From Veillonellales bacterium (lineage in GTDB: Bacteria; Bacillota; Negativicutes; JAAYSF01): a stretch of DNA of 64,000 nt. A program made the translations under genes and the position numbers. How positions within the stretch are numbered: position 1 is the stretch's first letter; each line of letters begins with the position of its first letter. The stretch lies in the NCBI GenBank assembly GCA_039680175.1, contig JBDKTO010000067.1:96530-160529 (forward strand). Direction: 5' to 3'. Below are positions 24,415 through 34,522 of the stretch, piece after piece. Under the pieces are notes generated by a model that did no database searches, was not told where the DNA came from, and was given only the letters and a program-made list of their open reading frames with translations.

Positions 24415-26226
24415 TTAAGAATTATTCTTTCGTTCCCGTCCCCGGATATGCCGGTCAAGAATCGACTTGCGTAAACGGATACTCTTCGGGGTTACTTCCA
24501 CAAGTTCATCTTTATTAATATACTCCAAGGCCTGTTCCAAGCTGAGAATTCGCGGTGAAACTAACCGGATTGCTTCATCGGCAGCACTAGAACGCATATT
24601 GGTGACATGCTTTTTCTTGCACGGATTTACATCCATATCCGTTTCCCGGGAGTTTTCCCCGACAATTAAGCCCTCATAAACAGCTTGTCCCGGTACAACA
24701 AACATGATTCCCCTGTCCTGTACGCTATAAATTCCATAACCAGTCGTTTCTCCCGCTTCAAAAGCGACCAATGCGCCCCGGGTACGTCCTGGTATATCGC
24801 CTTTATAAGGCGCATAGCCATGGAATACGTGATTCATAATTCCATTCCCTTTAGTATTGGTTAAAAATTCCGACCGAAACCCGATAAGCCCGCGAGCCGG
24901 AATTGTAAATTCCATCCGCAAATATCCGGCCAGCTCTGTCATATTGACTAAATCAGCCTTTCTGGTTCCCAGTCCTTCCATGACAGTGCCCATAAATTCC
25001 TGAGGAACCTCAATCGTTAAAAACTCCATTGGTTCACAACGCTGACCATTAATATTTTTATAAATTACCTCCGGTTTCCCTACCTGAAATTCAAAACCTT
25101 CCCGCCGCATAGTTTCAATAAGGATCGACAGATGTAGTTCACCCCGTCCGGCCACTTCAAAGGTATCCGGACTGTCCGTTTCATTGACCCGCATGCTGAC
25201 ATTTGTTTCAACTTCCTTAAACAATCTTTCCCGCAGGTGACGGGATGTTACAAACTGACCTTCTCTTCCGGCAAAAGGACTATTGTTTACACTAAAAGTC
25301 ATCAATAAGGTTGGCTCATCAATATTAATGCTGGGCAATGCCTCAGGATGTTCCGAATCGGCGATGGTTTCACCAATATTCACGTTTTCCAAGCCGGTTA
25401 TGGCGACAATCTCGCCTAAAGCAGCTTCCTGTGCTTCCACTCGCTTTAAGCCTTCATACGTATATAACCGGCCAATCTTCGCCTTGGTCTGGGTCTCGCC
25501 GTTTAAAATTGAAACATTCTGGCCGTAAAACACCCGGCCGCGAATAATTCTGCCAATGGCAATTCTCCCCACATAATCATCATAATCCAACGTAGTAACC
25601 ATAATCTGCAAAGGTCCTTCAATATCGCCTTGAGGGGCAGGAATTTCGTTGACTAAAAGTTCAAACAACGGAGCCAGATTTTGACTGTCATCTTCCATTT
25701 TCAGCTTGGCAATACCATCTCTGGCGGCACAATATACTACCGGGAAATCCAGTTGATCATCATTGGCATCCAATTCCATAAACAATTCCAGCACTTCATC
25801 CAGCACATCATCTACCCGCTGATCCGGACGATCAATTTTGTTAATGACGACAATTGGCTTTAATTTTTGTTCCAGTGCTTTTCGCAATACATATTTTGTC
25901 TGGGGCATCGGTCCTTCAAACGCATCCACTAACAGCAATACTCCGTCAACCATGTTTAAGACCCGCTCTACCTCACCGCCGAAGTCGGCATGACCGGGAG
26001 TATCGACAATATTGATCTTGATGCCATCATGCATGATGGAAGTATTCTTCGATAATATGGTGATTCCACGTTCCCGTTCCAAATCATTAGAATCCATCAC
26101 CCGTTCGGCGACCTGCTCATTGGCGCGAAATACGCCGCTTTGTTTTAGCATGGCATCCACTAATGTCGTTTTGCCATGGTCAACGTGGGCGATAATAGCA
26201 ATATTGCGTAAATCATTGCGTTTCAT
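24415..26226 (-). CDS. typA: Ribosome-associated GTPase TypA/BipA
   Basis: A translational GTPase of 603 residues that acts in ribosome assembly and stress adaptation. The G1 motif is [14 protein letters not shown], with [15 protein letters not shown] (G3) and NKIDRP (G4) following. The elongation-factor-like domains II, III and V and the BipA-specific C-terminus ([20 protein letters not shown] region) are all in place. GGAGG lies upstream of the ATG. It is probably monocistronic: a terminator of the preceding gene lies between them at 26251-26283. No frameshift or truncation is seen. Confidence 0.96.
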   Translation of the reverse strand: MKRNDLRNIAIIAHVDHGKTTLVDAMLKQSGVFRANEQVAERVMDSNDLERERGITILSKNTSIMHDGIKINIVDTPGHADFGGEVERVLNMVDGVLLLVDAFEGPMPQTKYVLRKALEQKLKPIVVINKIDRPDQRVDDVLDEVLELFMELDANDDQLDFPVVYCAARDGIAKLKMEDDSQNLAPLFELLVNEIPAPQGDIEGPLQIMVTTLDYDDYVGRIAIGRIIRGRVFYGQNVSILNGETQTKAKIGRLYTYEGLKRVEAQEAALGEIVAITGLENVNIGETIADSEHPEALPSINIDEPTLLMTFSVNNSPFAGREGQFVTSRHLRERLFKEVETNVSMRVNETDSPDTFEVAGRGELHLSILIETMRREGFEFQVGKPEVIYKNINGQRCEPMEFLTIEVPQEFMGTVMEGLGTRKADLVNMTELAGYLRMEFTIPARGLIGFRSEFLTNTKGNGIMNHVFHGYAPYKGDIPGRTRGALVAFEAGETTGYGIYSVQDRGIMFVVPGQAVYEGLIVGENSRETDMDVNPCKKKHVTNMRSSAADEAIRLVSPRILSLEQALEYINKDELVEVTPKSIRLRKSILDRHIRGRERKNNS

Positions 26227-26250
26227 AATAACCCTCCTAAAAAAATAAAG

Positions 26251-26283
26251 AAAAAGGATGCTGCACTTACATGCACCCTTTTT
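26251..26283 (-). terminator. Terminator of the beta-CASP nuclease gene
   Basis: AAAAAGG and TGCA pair with TGCA and CCCTTTTT around CTTACA. On the minus strand the hairpin is followed by CTTTATTTTTTTA. Confidence 0.7.
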
Positions 26284-26344
26284 AGTGTCACATACACTTC
26301 AATATAATATACTACCACTAAATCGGTAATTATAAAAGAAATTT

Positions 26345-27952
26345 TTACAAATTCTTCAGCTTTTTGCGGATATAATTATAAATTTCCGTCATCTGAGCAA
26401 CTGCTTCCGGAATTTTCGCCGCATCCGTAGCTGCTAATCGCTCTAACCGCTTCCGGTAGAGGCGGTACTCTGCTTCCATTTGTTCCAGATACTCGTACAT
26501 TTGTTTGACTGCGGTATCAACCGGTACAATTTCTGATTCCACAATACGCCATTCACGGCCTTGAATCATTGCCGTATCACCATAGCGGGGAAGGAAAGTC
26601 GGATAATGTAAGCGTGACTCGATCTCGGCAGAAAACGGCTGGGACATATCATATTCCCCATGAACAATAAATACATTAGCCGGCTTAGTTTTAAAATTAG
26701 CTAACCATGCCAGCAACTGTTCTTTATCGGCATGAGCGGAAAAGCCTTCCAGGTTATGAATTTGCGCTTTAACGCTGATCTCTTCCCCCATAACCTTAAC
26801 CCGTTTAGCGCCTTCCAACAACCGCCGCCCCAAACTGCCCTGAGCCTGATAGCCGACGAAAACGACACTGGATTCCGGCCGCCACAAATTATGTTTCAGA
26901 TGGTGAAGAATACGCCCGGCATCCGCCATGCCGCTGGCGGATATAATAATGGCAGGATCGTCCAAATTATTCAACGACCGGGATTCCTCCGCTGTTTTGG
27001 TAAACGTCAATTTAGGAAGTTTTAACGGATTATCCTTTTCCTTAACTAACAATTCACTTGCTTCCGTATCATAATCCTGGGTATTCTGCATAAAAATATC
27101 GGTAGCGGAAATCGCCAGCGGACTATCAATAATAACCGGTATATCGGGAATTTTGCCTGCTTTAAGCAGTTTATGAAGATAATACAGAATGGTTTGAGTC
27201 CGTCCCACGGCGAAAGAAGGAATAATGATATTGCCGCCTTGCTTCACTGTATCCTGCACAATCTGGGCCAAACGTTCTTCTTTACTGTACTGCTCATGAA
27301 TACGGTTCCCGTAAGTCGACTCGGTAATGATATAATCTGCCTCTTCTACATGGGTAGGATCTTTCAAAATCGGCTGATCCGGCTGGCCCAGATCGCCTGA
27401 AAATAACAACTTAACCTTTTTATCCTGCTCGGTCACCCATATCTCCAGCACGGAAGAACCTAGAATATGACCGGCATCCTGAAAACGAACGGTAACTTCC
27501 GGCGACAAGTTTAATTCACTATTATAAGCTACGGGAGAAAATTGCGCCAAACACGCATACGCATCATCTACAGTATAAAGCGGCTCTACCGGAGTTCTAC
27601 CGGCTCTCTGCCCCTTGCGGTTGGCGATAGCTGTATCGAACTCTTGAATATGTGCGCTGTCAGGCAGCATAATACGACACAGCTCTGCCGTTACTTTCGT
27701 CGTATAGATAGGACCCTTAAACCCGGCTTTACACAATTTAGGAATTAACCCGCTATGATCAATATGAGCATGACTAAGCAATACAAAATCAACAGAACCG
27801 GGATCATAGAAAAAATCACGGCGATTTAACGCACTGATAGACTTCGCGCCTTGAAACATTCCACAATCCACCAAAAATTTTATATTGCCTGTTTCCAACA
27901 AATAGGACGAACCGGTTACCATTCTAGCTGCTCCTAAAAAAGTTAGCCGCAT
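26345..27952 (-). CDS. Metallo-beta-lactamase/beta-CASP RNA nuclease
   Basis: A 535-residue cytoplasmic nuclease of the CPSF/YSH1-like family. The zinc motif SHAHIDHSGLIPKL matches HxHxDH, a beta-CASP domain follows (SGMADAGRILHHLKHN), and VHGEYDMSQ gives a late histidine ligand. Family members cleave or trim RNA. The C-terminal coiled segment (MYEYLEQMEAEYRLYRKRLE) is an extra. A SigH-type promoter lies about 35-55 bases upstream and a terminator follows, so it is a single-gene unit. Confidence 0.9.
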   Translation of the reverse strand: MRLTFLGAARMVTGSSYLLETGNIKFLVDCGMFQGAKSISALNRRDFFYDPGSVDFVLLSHAHIDHSGLIPKLCKAGFKGPIYTTKVTAELCRIMLPDSAHIQEFDTAIANRKGQRAGRTPVEPLYTVDDAYACLAQFSPVAYNSELNLSPEVTVRFQDAGHILGSSVLEIWVTEQDKKVKLLFSGDLGQPDQPILKDPTHVEEADYIITESTYGNRIHEQYSKEERLAQIVQDTVKQGGNIIIPSFAVGRTQTILYYLHKLLKAGKIPDIPVIIDSPLAISATDIFMQNTQDYDTEASELLVKEKDNPLKLPKLTFTKTAEESRSLNNLDDPAIIISASGMADAGRILHHLKHNLWRPESSVVFVGYQAQGSLGRRLLEGAKRVKVMGEEISVKAQIHNLEGFSAHADKEQLLAWLANFKTKPANVFIVHGEYDMSQPFSAEIESRLHYPTFLPRYGDTAMIQGREWRIVESEIVPVDTAVKQMYEYLEQMEAEYRLYRKRLERLAATDAAKIPEAVAQMTEIYNYIRKKLKNL

Positions 27953-27984
27953 TTTTCTACTCCTTTATTGAGTTTTAGTACTTT

Positions 27985-28009
27985 ATTCCACATCAGAATA
28001 CATTTTCCT
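27985..28009 (-). promoter_or_regulatory. SigH-type promoter of the beta-CASP nuclease gene
   Basis: AGGAAAA (28009-28003), 14 bases, then GAAT (27988-27985). It is preceded by GC, like the other copies. Confidence 0.6.
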
Positions 28010-28059
28010 GCCTAAAATTCAGCCCGACCGCCACGCTTTACGATTCTGCTTGGAAAATA

Positions 28060-28095
28060 AGAACGGAACGGGGCTTAAAAGCCTCGTTCCGTTCT
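28060..28095 (-). terminator. Terminator of ylbF-murB
   Basis: AGAACGGAACG and CGTTCCGTTCT pair with inner GGCTT/AAGCC around a short loop. On the minus strand TTATTTTCC follows. Confidence 0.85.
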
Positions 28096-28101
28096 CATGC
28101 A

Positions 28102-29025
28102 TTATTCCCCTAAAATTCGCACTTCCGGCTGTAGCTTTACGCCGGATTTTTCATAAACACGACGCTGGACCTCCTCGATTAGCGACAATACATCCTGAGC
28201 GGTTGCCCCTCCGGCATTGACGATAAACCCGGCGTGTTTTATTGAAACTTGTGCTCCGCCGATCTTAAGACCTTTTAACCCGGCCTGATCAATCAACGTT
28301 CCTGCATAGTGACCGGCCGGCCGTTTAAAAGTGCTGCCTGCACTCGGCATCTCCACCGGCTGCTTTGTCTTCCGCTTAAGGGTGTAATCGCCCATTTTCG
28401 TATGAATATGAGTATGCTCGCCCTTGTATAATGACAGCTCCACTTCACAAATCACACAACCGTTATGTTGGAAGATACTATGTCGATAAGAAAACCCGCT
28501 CTCGCTTTTGTTAAACCGCTGCATTCTTCCATCCGGACATACTGCCGATACAGCCGAAACCACACCGCCCATTTCACCTTCATAAGCACCGGCATTCATA
28601 AAAACAGCTCCACCTATGCTGCCGGGAATACCGACAGCAAATTCCATTCCACCTAGTCCCTGCTCAGCCGCATAACGGGATACCCGCGCTAGTAAGGCCC
28701 CTGCACCGGCAATGACTGTAGTGCCTGCATGTCTGACATATCCCATGTCCCTGCCAAATTTTATTACCATGCCGCGAATCCCTTTATCTCTAACCAAAAT
28801 ATTTGATCCATTTCCCAGAACAATAACGGGAACTTCACACTTCTTGGCAATATCCAATGCCGCCGCTACTTCTCCGACAGAAGCCGGCAACACCAAAAAG
28901 TCAGCCGGCCCGCCTATTCTAAAAGTAGTATGGCGAGACATAAGTTCATCAGTCAACAATCGCTGCGGCGGTATAACTGTTTGTAATTGTAGTAAAAATT
29001 CTTTCGGCCAACTATTCTTTTGCAA
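28102..29025 (-). CDS. murB: UDP-N-acetylenolpyruvoylglucosamine reductase
   Basis: Second committed step of peptidoglycan precursor synthesis: NADPH-dependent, FAD-containing reduction of UDP-GlcNAc-enolpyruvate. FAD-binding motifs include TTFRIGGPADFLV, VLGNGSNILV and VGIPGSIGGAVFMNAGAYEGEM; GSTFKRP and a C-terminal Glu (LQPEVRILGE) complete the active site of a type II MurB. I prefer the TTG at 29025, ten bases after AAGGA, giving about 307 residues; the open frame extends to 29058. It overlaps the 3' end of ylbF, so the two are translationally linked. Confidence 0.94.
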   Translation of the reverse strand: MQKNSWPKEFLLQLQTVIPPQRLLTDELMSRHTTFRIGGPADFLVLPASVGEVAAALDIAKKCEVPVIVLGNGSNILVRDKGIRGMVIKFGRDMGYVRHAGTTVIAGAGALLARVSRYAAEQGLGGMEFAVGIPGSIGGAVFMNAGAYEGEMGGVVSAVSAVCPDGRMQRFNKSESGFSYRHSIFQHNGCVICEVELSLYKGEHTHIHTKMGDYTLKRKTKQPVEMPSAGSTFKRPAGHYAGTLIDQAGLKGLKIGGAQVSIKHAGFIVNAGGATAQDVLSLIEEVQRRVYEKSGVKLQPEVRILGE

Positions 29026-29362
29026 AAAAATCCAATCCTTCGGCAACAGACTCGCCAATAATTTTGTACAGATCTGCCATCACACGCTGAAACCGCATAT
29101 GGGCCTGCAGGAAATCCCGTGCTTTACTGTTATAGGCTAATAAATCATACATCTTTTGCAGTTGTTCTGTCTTGGCTTTATCTTCCGCTTTGCCTGACAT
29201 TCTTTCATACTCAATTTCCATTTGCTTAGCAACGAAATCTTTCACCATTTTTTTTGCTGTCGCGTCATCCTCGATTCCCTGTTTCGCAGCCAAAAAGGCA
29301 CAGTACTCCTCAGAATTTTTAAGAGCCTGTGCCAATTCATGAGTTTTATCATAAATATTCAT
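29012..29362 (-). CDS. YlbF/YmcA-family regulator
   Basis: A 116-residue all-helical protein of the DUF964 family. Relatives in Bacillus (YlbF, YmcA, with YaaT) affect RNase Y activity, sporulation, competence and biofilm formation. The helix pattern with NIYDKTHELAQALKNSEEYCAFLAAK and VKDFVAKQMEIEYERM is typical. The ATG at 29362 is chosen because AGGAGG lies eight bases upstream; the ATG at 29368 is too close to it. It is followed directly by the overlapping murB. Confidence 0.88.
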   Translation of the reverse strand: MNIYDKTHELAQALKNSEEYCAFLAAKQGIEDDATAKKMVKDFVAKQMEIEYERMSGKAEDKAKTEQLQKMYDLLAYNSKARDFLQAHMRFQRVMADLYKIIGESVAEGLDFFAKE

Positions 29363-29509
29363 CAACATATCCTCCTATCCATACCTTTTATCCTATGCCT
29401 GCTGCCGTATTTTCATACACATTAACTTCCTTTTAGCGCAGCAAAAATACCCGTTCGCTGCCTATTGCTGTAATGTTAAAATGTATGCCGTATCGTCTCA
29501 CAAAACCGC

Positions 29510-29968
29510 CTATTTTAAATTTATAAATTTTTGCTGCCGAAGAGCCTCATAAACTACAACTGCCACCGCATTGGATAAATTGAGGGAACGAGCATCTTTC
29601 AGCATAGGAATTCGAATACAGGTTTCCTGATTGGCCTTTAACAGTGTTTCCGGCAATCCGGCTGTTTCTTTGCCAAAAACCAGTATATCCTCTGCAGTAT
29701 AATGAACATCAGAGTAATGTTTATGGGCTTTTGTTGTATTAAAATAAAAAGTATGACCTTGATATTTCTTCTCCACTTCTGAAAAGCTGTCATAATAGTA
29801 AACCGTGACTAAATTCCAGTAATCCAGTCCGGCCCGTTTTAAATAACGATCATCCGTTGAAAAGCCCAATGGCCGTACCAAATGCAGTTCGCTATGAGTT
29901 GCGGCGCATAAGCGGGCAATATTACCTGTATTCCCCGGAATTTCCGGTTCAACTAATACAATATGCAT
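29510..29968 (-). CDS. trmL: tRNA (cytidine/uridine-34-2'-O)-methyltransferase
   Basis: A 152-residue SPOUT methyltransferase that modifies the wobble base of tRNA-Leu species using S-adenosylmethionine. The start IVLVEPEIPGNTGNIARLCA, the central VFGKETAGLP and the C-terminal knot with IPMLKDARSLNLSNAVAVVVYEA (split) are the standard motifs. It is a complete single-domain enzyme of normal length. GAGGAGATTTTC precedes the ATG. It is a single gene, upstream of an apparently empty region. Confidence 0.94.
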   Translation of the reverse strand: MHIVLVEPEIPGNTGNIARLCAATHSELHLVRPLGFSTDDRYLKRAGLDYWNLVTVYYYDSFSEVEKKYQGHTFYFNTTKAHKHYSDVHYTAEDILVFGKETAGLPETLLKANQETCIRIPMLKDARSLNLSNAVAVVVYEALRQQKFINLK

Positions 29969-30301
29969 GAAAATCTCCTCACATTTTCGGACCCATTATC
30001 GCCCGAATTTCTATTCTCCGCCGATCTTTGCCCAGCGATTGCCCCGTCCTCGAACCAGTGTGGTAAATAGTATAGAATAAAGTCAGGCAACAATCATCAA
30101 CGTCAAACTACACAGATGGCTTTGAGCTGCATCATTTCCCCACCCCAAGATTCTAAGGCAAGTGCGCCCCACTTCTAAATTTATATTATAGTACAAGTAT
30201 CATGTTTTTTCCATTCCCAAACTCAGTCAGTAAAAAAATTTATTTATTCTATTTCCCTTTTTGTTATATAATATATCATATCTAACAGGAGGTAGTTCAT
30301 T
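29969..30301. other. Intergenic region without a recognisable gene
   Basis: This 333-base stretch separates the divergent trmL and TM1266-type genes. I find no coding frame, tRNA or strong hairpin in it. The right end holds TATAAT in an AT-rich setting (about 30266), a plausible -10 for the 30302 gene without a good -35. Confidence 0.4.
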
Positions 30302-30547
30302 ATGTCGAAACGTATCGGCGTCGTGGGGATTGTCATTCATGATCCCCGAAATATTGCCGAACAGGTAAACCATATTATCAGCGATTACCGCCATATGGTG
30401 ATCGGACGCATGGGTATCCCAAAGCCGGAAGAAGGAGTAGGCGTTATCGCCCTGATTGTGGAAGGAGATACCGACGAAGTTGGCGCTCTGACCGGCAAGC
30501 TTGGCAATCTTCCCGGTGTTACGGTAAAATCTGCTCTTACTGCATAA
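30302..30547 (+). CDS. TM1266-type iron-only hydrogenase system regulator
   Basis: An 81-residue ACT/NikR-C-terminal-like protein. The opening RIGVVGIVIHDPRNIAEQVN, the middle HMVIGRMGIP and VIALIVEGDTDEVGALTGKLG match the family named after TM1266, whose genes often accompany HydEFG and [FeFe]-hydrogenase genes. No hydrogenase or maturation gene lies in this window. There is no DNA-binding domain, so any regulation would be through a partner. GGAGG precedes the ATG and a strong terminator follows, so it is a single-gene unit. Confidence 0.85.
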   Translation: MSKRIGVVGIVIHDPRNIAEQVNHIISDYRHMVIGRMGIPKPEEGVGVIALIVEGDTDEVGALTGKLGNLPGVTVKSALTA

Positions 30548-30579
30548 CCGTTATCATAGATGAGAAGGCGCGATAACGC

Positions 30580-30620
30580 GATAAATAGACCGGTTGGCAG
30601 GACCAACCGGTCTATTTATC
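30580..30620 (+). terminator. Perfect 18-base terminator stem
   Basis: GATAAATAGACCGGTTGG pairs exactly with its complement around CAGGA. The tail TATTTATC is only modestly T-rich, but the stem is strong. Confidence 0.85.
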
Positions 30621-30716
30621 TAAAGGCCTGGTCATATTAATAATCTCCGGCTTTTATCTGACCATCATGGGTGAGACTTGATAAAATCAAAAAAACTATA
30701 GACGAAGGTGCATTTC

Positions 30717-32336
30717 GTGAAACGGATTTTCATTGTGATCATTTTATTGACAAGTATACTATATATTGCAGAAAACAGTACTATCACCGGCTTCAGCAAA
30801 TTCAAACCGTCCTTAACAGCAGAAGAAAATACAAATGAATATTCCCTGCTCTGGACAAAAGTACCCTATTTAGCCTATTACGAGGTGGAAGTGCTGAATA
30901 GGCCGCCGGACACCGATAAGCAGGCGGCTCTGCCTTCCCAGCGTATTACCAAATATCGAACCTGGAACAATACGATTACCGTTGATCGGGACTTTCCTTT
31001 CCAAACTTACTGGCGAGTATCGGCACAAGGAGTTTTTCGGCATCCTCTTGGCCGCTATTCCGATTCCATCAATCTGGCTCAGGTTATGGGAATCACCACA
31101 GAAGACTTTGCGAATGTTAAACCCCAGCCTACCTCTCTTTATCCGGTTAACGCTCCTGCTGGAAACACCCCCACTCTTACCTGGACGGTAGTTCCTGGCG
31201 CAATCTATTATGAATTTGAATTTTTAAGTGCACCGCCGGAAAATCCGAACGGCATAGAACCTTCCCGGTTCCAGATATTTTCTTCGCGGGAAGTCTTCGC
31301 CAATGGTTATAATGTAGATTTGTCCGGCTATCCAGACAAAAAGCTGTACTGGCGGGTAAGAGCCCTTGATTATGACGGCAATCCCCGGGGAGTGTTTTCT
31401 GATGCCGTCGAGCTAAATATTGATCATTCCCTACACCAGCCCCTTAAACCGCTCATTAACACAACCTTCAATGTAGAAGATATGGCTACCCCTTTATATC
31501 CGGTTTATTCCTGGATCCCGCTTAAGGGCGCCGTCAGTTATGAAGTTGAAATCACTGATGCTCCCCCGGAGAACCCCAATGGAACTACCCCTTCTCAATA
31601 CCGGATTTGGCGTCAAGAAGTCGTAACCGGCGCCGACTGTTATGATGAGCAGCCCCGTAATATTCCTGGCATCTATTACTGGCGGGTTCGGGGTCTTAAT
31701 ATTGATGGTGATCCGGTTGGCGTCTATTCCGATGCGGAACAGTTTGTCGTAGACTTAGCCAAAGGCAATTATTCGGCAACTTTTGGCGACAGCATTACTC
31801 ATGGTGGCGGAGCCGTTTCTTATTCTCCCTCCGATTGGGAATACGATTACCAAACCTATCTTAAATTTCCGACCATTAATCTTGGCAAAAGCGGTGACAC
31901 CTCGGAATCCATGGTAGAACGTTTTGATCAGGATGTTTTACCTTACCATCCTAAATATCTTATCATTTTAGGCGGCACCAATAGTCTGCGCGGGGGTACG
32001 CCTGCCACTCAGGTCATTAAAGATCTGAGTACCATTCGTGATAAGTGTCTGTTTAATGGTATCCGACCCATATTCCTGACACTACCGCCAATCAATCCTT
32101 CTGCTATTAATCGAGCCTTCAGCGAAGAAACCACTTTGAATTGGCGGGAGCAATTTGACGCCGTAAATGTATTCATCCGCCAACAACGCTATTACATTGA
32201 TCTGGATCCCTACTTTTGTGATGCCGATCGGGAATTACCGGATCATTATGCCATTGACGGCTTACATCCTGATCTGGAGGGAAAAAAGCTCATGGCCCAA
32301 ATCATTAACGTGAACTGGGCCCGAGTGACGCGTTAA
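30717..32336 (+). CDS. Exported SGNH hydrolase with three N-terminal beta-sandwich repeats
   Basis: A 539-residue protein. An N-terminal hydrophobic segment (IFIVIILLTSILYI) exports or anchors it. Three related modules of about 100-125 residues follow, each with a W-x-x-V/L-P-x-x-x-Y-Y-E/S-x-E opening, a PPENPNG-like insert and a YWRVRA...GVYSDA-like close; they resemble fibronectin type III modules. The C-terminal SGNH esterase has ATFGDSITHGG (block I Ser), ILGGTNSLRGG (block III) and DGLHPDLEG (block V Asp/His). The substrate is probably an acylated cell-surface or environmental glycan (inference). GTG at 30717 follows GAAGG; GTG 30708 overlaps that site. Its end overlaps convergent tyrA by 32 bases. 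Confidence 0.82.
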   Translation: MKRIFIVIILLTSILYIAENSTITGFSKFKPSLTAEENTNEYSLLWTKVPYLAYYEVEVLNRPPDTDKQAALPSQRITKYRTWNNTITVDRDFPFQTYWRVSAQGVFRHPLGRYSDSINLAQVMGITTEDFANVKPQPTSLYPVNAPAGNTPTLTWTVVPGAIYYEFEFLSAPPENPNGIEPSRFQIFSSREVFANGYNVDLSGYPDKKLYWRVRALDYDGNPRGVFSDAVELNIDHSLHQPLKPLINTTFNVEDMATPLYPVYSWIPLKGAVSYEVEITDAPPENPNGTTPSQYRIWRQEVVTGADCYDEQPRNIPGIYYWRVRGLNIDGDPVGVYSDAEQFVVDLAKGNYSATFGDSITHGGGAVSYSPSDWEYDYQTYLKFPTINLGKSGDTSESMVERFDQDVLPYHPKYLIILGGTNSLRGGTPATQVIKDLSTIRDKCLFNGIRPIFLTLPPINPSAINRAFSEETTLNWREQFDAVNVFIRQQRYYIDLDPYFCDADRELPDHYAIDGLHPDLEGKKLMAQIINVNWARVTR

Positions 32337-33186
32337 TCAGACTATCCCGGCGGCGTTTCGCTGATAAAAAAAACTCACGTAAAGCCTGACGATCTCCCCG
32401 GTTAATAGCATCCATCGCAGTATTAAGAATCTCCCGTAAATGAACCAGGCACTCTTGAATAGCCGTGGAATTTGTCAAGCAGATATCCGCCCACATATCA
32501 GCATTGGAAGAAGCGATGCGAGTTGTATCACGAAATCCCCCACCGGCGAGTCTGATATTGTACTCGTCGGGATAACTGGACAATAGATTCACCAATGCGG
32601 CGGCCGTGACATGGGGAACATGACTGATAACTGCAGCGCAGCGATCATGCTCAGATTCGTTCATCGTAGTCAGTATTGCACCGGTCCAGCGAATGATTTG
32701 GGCAACAGTATCTACTGCTGCCAGAGAGGCTGCAGCAGAGGGGATTAAAATATACCAATGATCCTGAAACAGATTCTTGTCGGCAGCGGTAATACCGCTT
32801 TGCTCTCTTCCGGCCATCGGATGTCCGCCAATAAACTGCATGCCTGACGGCAAAATAGCTGCAATTTCCTTTTGTAAAAATTCTTTGGTACTGCCCACAT
32901 CCGTAAAAATTACATCAGGTTTTGCATAAGGTAAAACGCTTTTTACCAACGGCACAATTTGCAGCACAGGTGTACACAAAAAGATGATATCAGCTCTGGC
33001 AACTGCCTCTGCAGGCTCTGGAAAAACCATATCCACTGCTCCCCGTTCTACCGCAATCCGGAGAGTATCAGGATTGCGGTCACAACCAATCACAGTGATG
33101 GATTTTCCACTTCTTTCCCTGATTGCCAAACCGAGCGAGCCACCGATCAGGCCCAGTCCAATAATAGTAATATTGAGATGTTTCAT
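32305..33186 (-). CDS. tyrA: Prephenate dehydrogenase
   Basis: Oxidative decarboxylation of prephenate to 4-hydroxyphenylpyruvate in tyrosine synthesis. At 293 residues it is the single-domain form without an ACT domain. The NAD-binding motif [15 protein letters not shown] is at residues 11-25, and the catalytic region has [12 protein letters not shown] and [13 protein letters not shown]. It overlaps the end of aroF as ATGA, so translation is coupled, and both genes are read from the tyrosine T-box leader. The absence of an ACT domain means that feedback control, if any, acts elsewhere. Confidence 0.95.
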   Translation of the reverse strand: MKHLNITIIGLGLIGGSLGLAIRERSGKSITVIGCDRNPDTLRIAVERGAVDMVFPEPAEAVARADIIFLCTPVLQIVPLVKSVLPYAKPDVIFTDVGSTKEFLQKEIAAILPSGMQFIGGHPMAGREQSGITAADKNLFQDHWYILIPSAAASLAAVDTVAQIIRWTGAILTTMNESEHDRCAAVISHVPHVTAAALVNLLSSYPDEYNIRLAGGGFRDTTRIASSNADMWADICLTNSTAIQECLVHLREILNTAMDAINRGDRQALREFFLSAKRRRDSLINASLGPSSR

Positions 33187-34199
33187 ACCAGTCTTTTACC
33201 CATGAGAGCGGCAATACCGCCAATCTCACTCATTAAGGCAGTGAAGTGTTCCGGGGTCAAAGACTGCTTCCCATCCGACAATGCCTCGGCAGGATTGGGG
33301 TGAACTTCGATCATAAGTCCGTCGGCTCCAGCCGCAATGGCTGCTCTGGCCATCGGCTGCACCAGTCGCCACAATCCGGTTCCATGACTGGGATCAACGA
33401 TAACCGGCAAGTGGCTGATTTGTTTCACAGCAGCAACTGCACTTAGATCCAGAGTGTTTCGTGTATAGTTTTCAAACGTCCGAATTCCTCTTTCACAAAG
33501 AACGACATTATAATTGCCTTCACTTAAAATATATTCCGCCGCATTAAGCCATTCATTGATTGTCGCCGACAAACCGCGTTTCAATAAGACCGGTTTATTA
33601 ATTTTTCCGACTGCCTTTAACAATTGGAAATTCTGCATGTTACGAGCGCCAATTTGCAGCATATCGGCATAATCACACACTACTTTGACCGCTTGTATGT
33701 CCGTTACCTCCGTAACAATCTTCAGCCCTGTCTTTTGTCCGGCTTCTGCCAAGAGTTCCAGCCCTTTTTCTTCCATTCCCTGAAAATCATAAGGTGAAGT
33801 ACGGGGCTTATAGGCACCGCCCCGTAAAAACTGGGCACCGCCTTCCTTGACAACGGATGCGGCGGCAAGTAATTGTTCCCGGCTCTCCACGGCGCAGGGA
33901 CCGGCCATTACAGCCAAATGATCGCCGCCAACCTTTATACCTCCCACATCTACAATCGTATCTGCCGGATTAAATTCCCGGCTTACCAATTTGAATCTTT
34001 CGGTTACCGCTACCGTCTTTTCCACGCCTGCCATAGCTTCCACCGGCAGCTCCGCTATGGCCTTTTTATCGCCGATAACACCGATAATGGTACGCGATGT
34101 TCCTTCCGATAGATGAACCTTCAAACCTAATTTGGTTACCCTCGCAATCACAGCATTAATTTCTTCGACTGCAGCTTGCGGACTCATTACAATAATCAT
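33183..34199 (-). CDS. aroF: 3-deoxy-7-phosphoheptulonate synthase (DAHP synthase), type I beta
   Basis: First step of the shikimate pathway, joining PEP and erythrose 4-phosphate. The 338-residue protein has the N-terminal ferredoxin-like regulatory domain of the type I beta form ([18 protein letters not shown]), then the barrel with [40 protein letters not shown] and VDPSHGTG. The ATG at 34199 is chosen for its AAGGGG site eight bases upstream; the frame extends to 34280 only by reading into the T-box terminator. It is the first gene of aroF-tyrA. Confidence 0.95.
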   Translation of the reverse strand: MIIVMSPQAAVEEINAVIARVTKLGLKVHLSEGTSRTIIGVIGDKKAIAELPVEAMAGVEKTVAVTERFKLVSREFNPADTIVDVGGIKVGGDHLAVMAGPCAVESREQLLAAASVVKEGGAQFLRGGAYKPRTSPYDFQGMEEKGLELLAEAGQKTGLKIVTEVTDIQAVKVVCDYADMLQIGARNMQNFQLLKAVGKINKPVLLKRGLSATINEWLNAAEYILSEGNYNVVLCERGIRTFENYTRNTLDLSAVAAVKQISHLPVIVDPSHGTGLWRLVQPMARAAIAAGADGLMIEVHPNPAEALSDGKQSLTPEHFTALMSEIGGIAALMGKRLV

Positions 34200-34228
34200 A
34201 CCCATTTCCCCTTTTTTTTTTGAAAATA

Positions 34229-34516
34229 CAAAAATCCCGTCCCTACTCAGGGACGGGATTTTATTTACCCGTGGTACCACCCTGCTTGCTAAAAATAAAC
34301 AGCAAGCCGCTCGTCTTCAGGTACGGGACAAAAATCCGATACCTTAGCCTCATCTAACGGTGGCACTCCGGCACAGTCTACTCGGTTAGCCTTTCGACCT
34401 GCTACTCACAGGCGTATTTCAGCCAGTACATTCACCGGGTCGCACCACCCCCCGGCTCTCTGCTAAATGCCTCTGACTTACTTCTCCTGCTCATCGTATT
34501 TATATACTGTAGTATT
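34229..34516 (-). promoter_or_regulatory. Tyrosine-specific T-box riboswitch upstream of aroF-tyrA
   Basis: The leader contains the conserved T-box core GGGTGGTACCACGGG (TGGTACCAC at 34279-34271). It is followed by a strong terminator (34262-34229; AAAATCCCGTCCC, loop, complement, T-run). Stem I carries AGTAAGT and the distal GGTGCGACC region. In the specifier loop context GAAATACGCC the codon is TAC (34416-34414), tyrosine. Uncharged tRNA-Tyr should favour the antiterminator and switch on aroF-tyrA. The specifier assignment comes from reading the alignment by eye. Confidence 0.92.
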
Positions 34517-34522
34517 AGCAAT

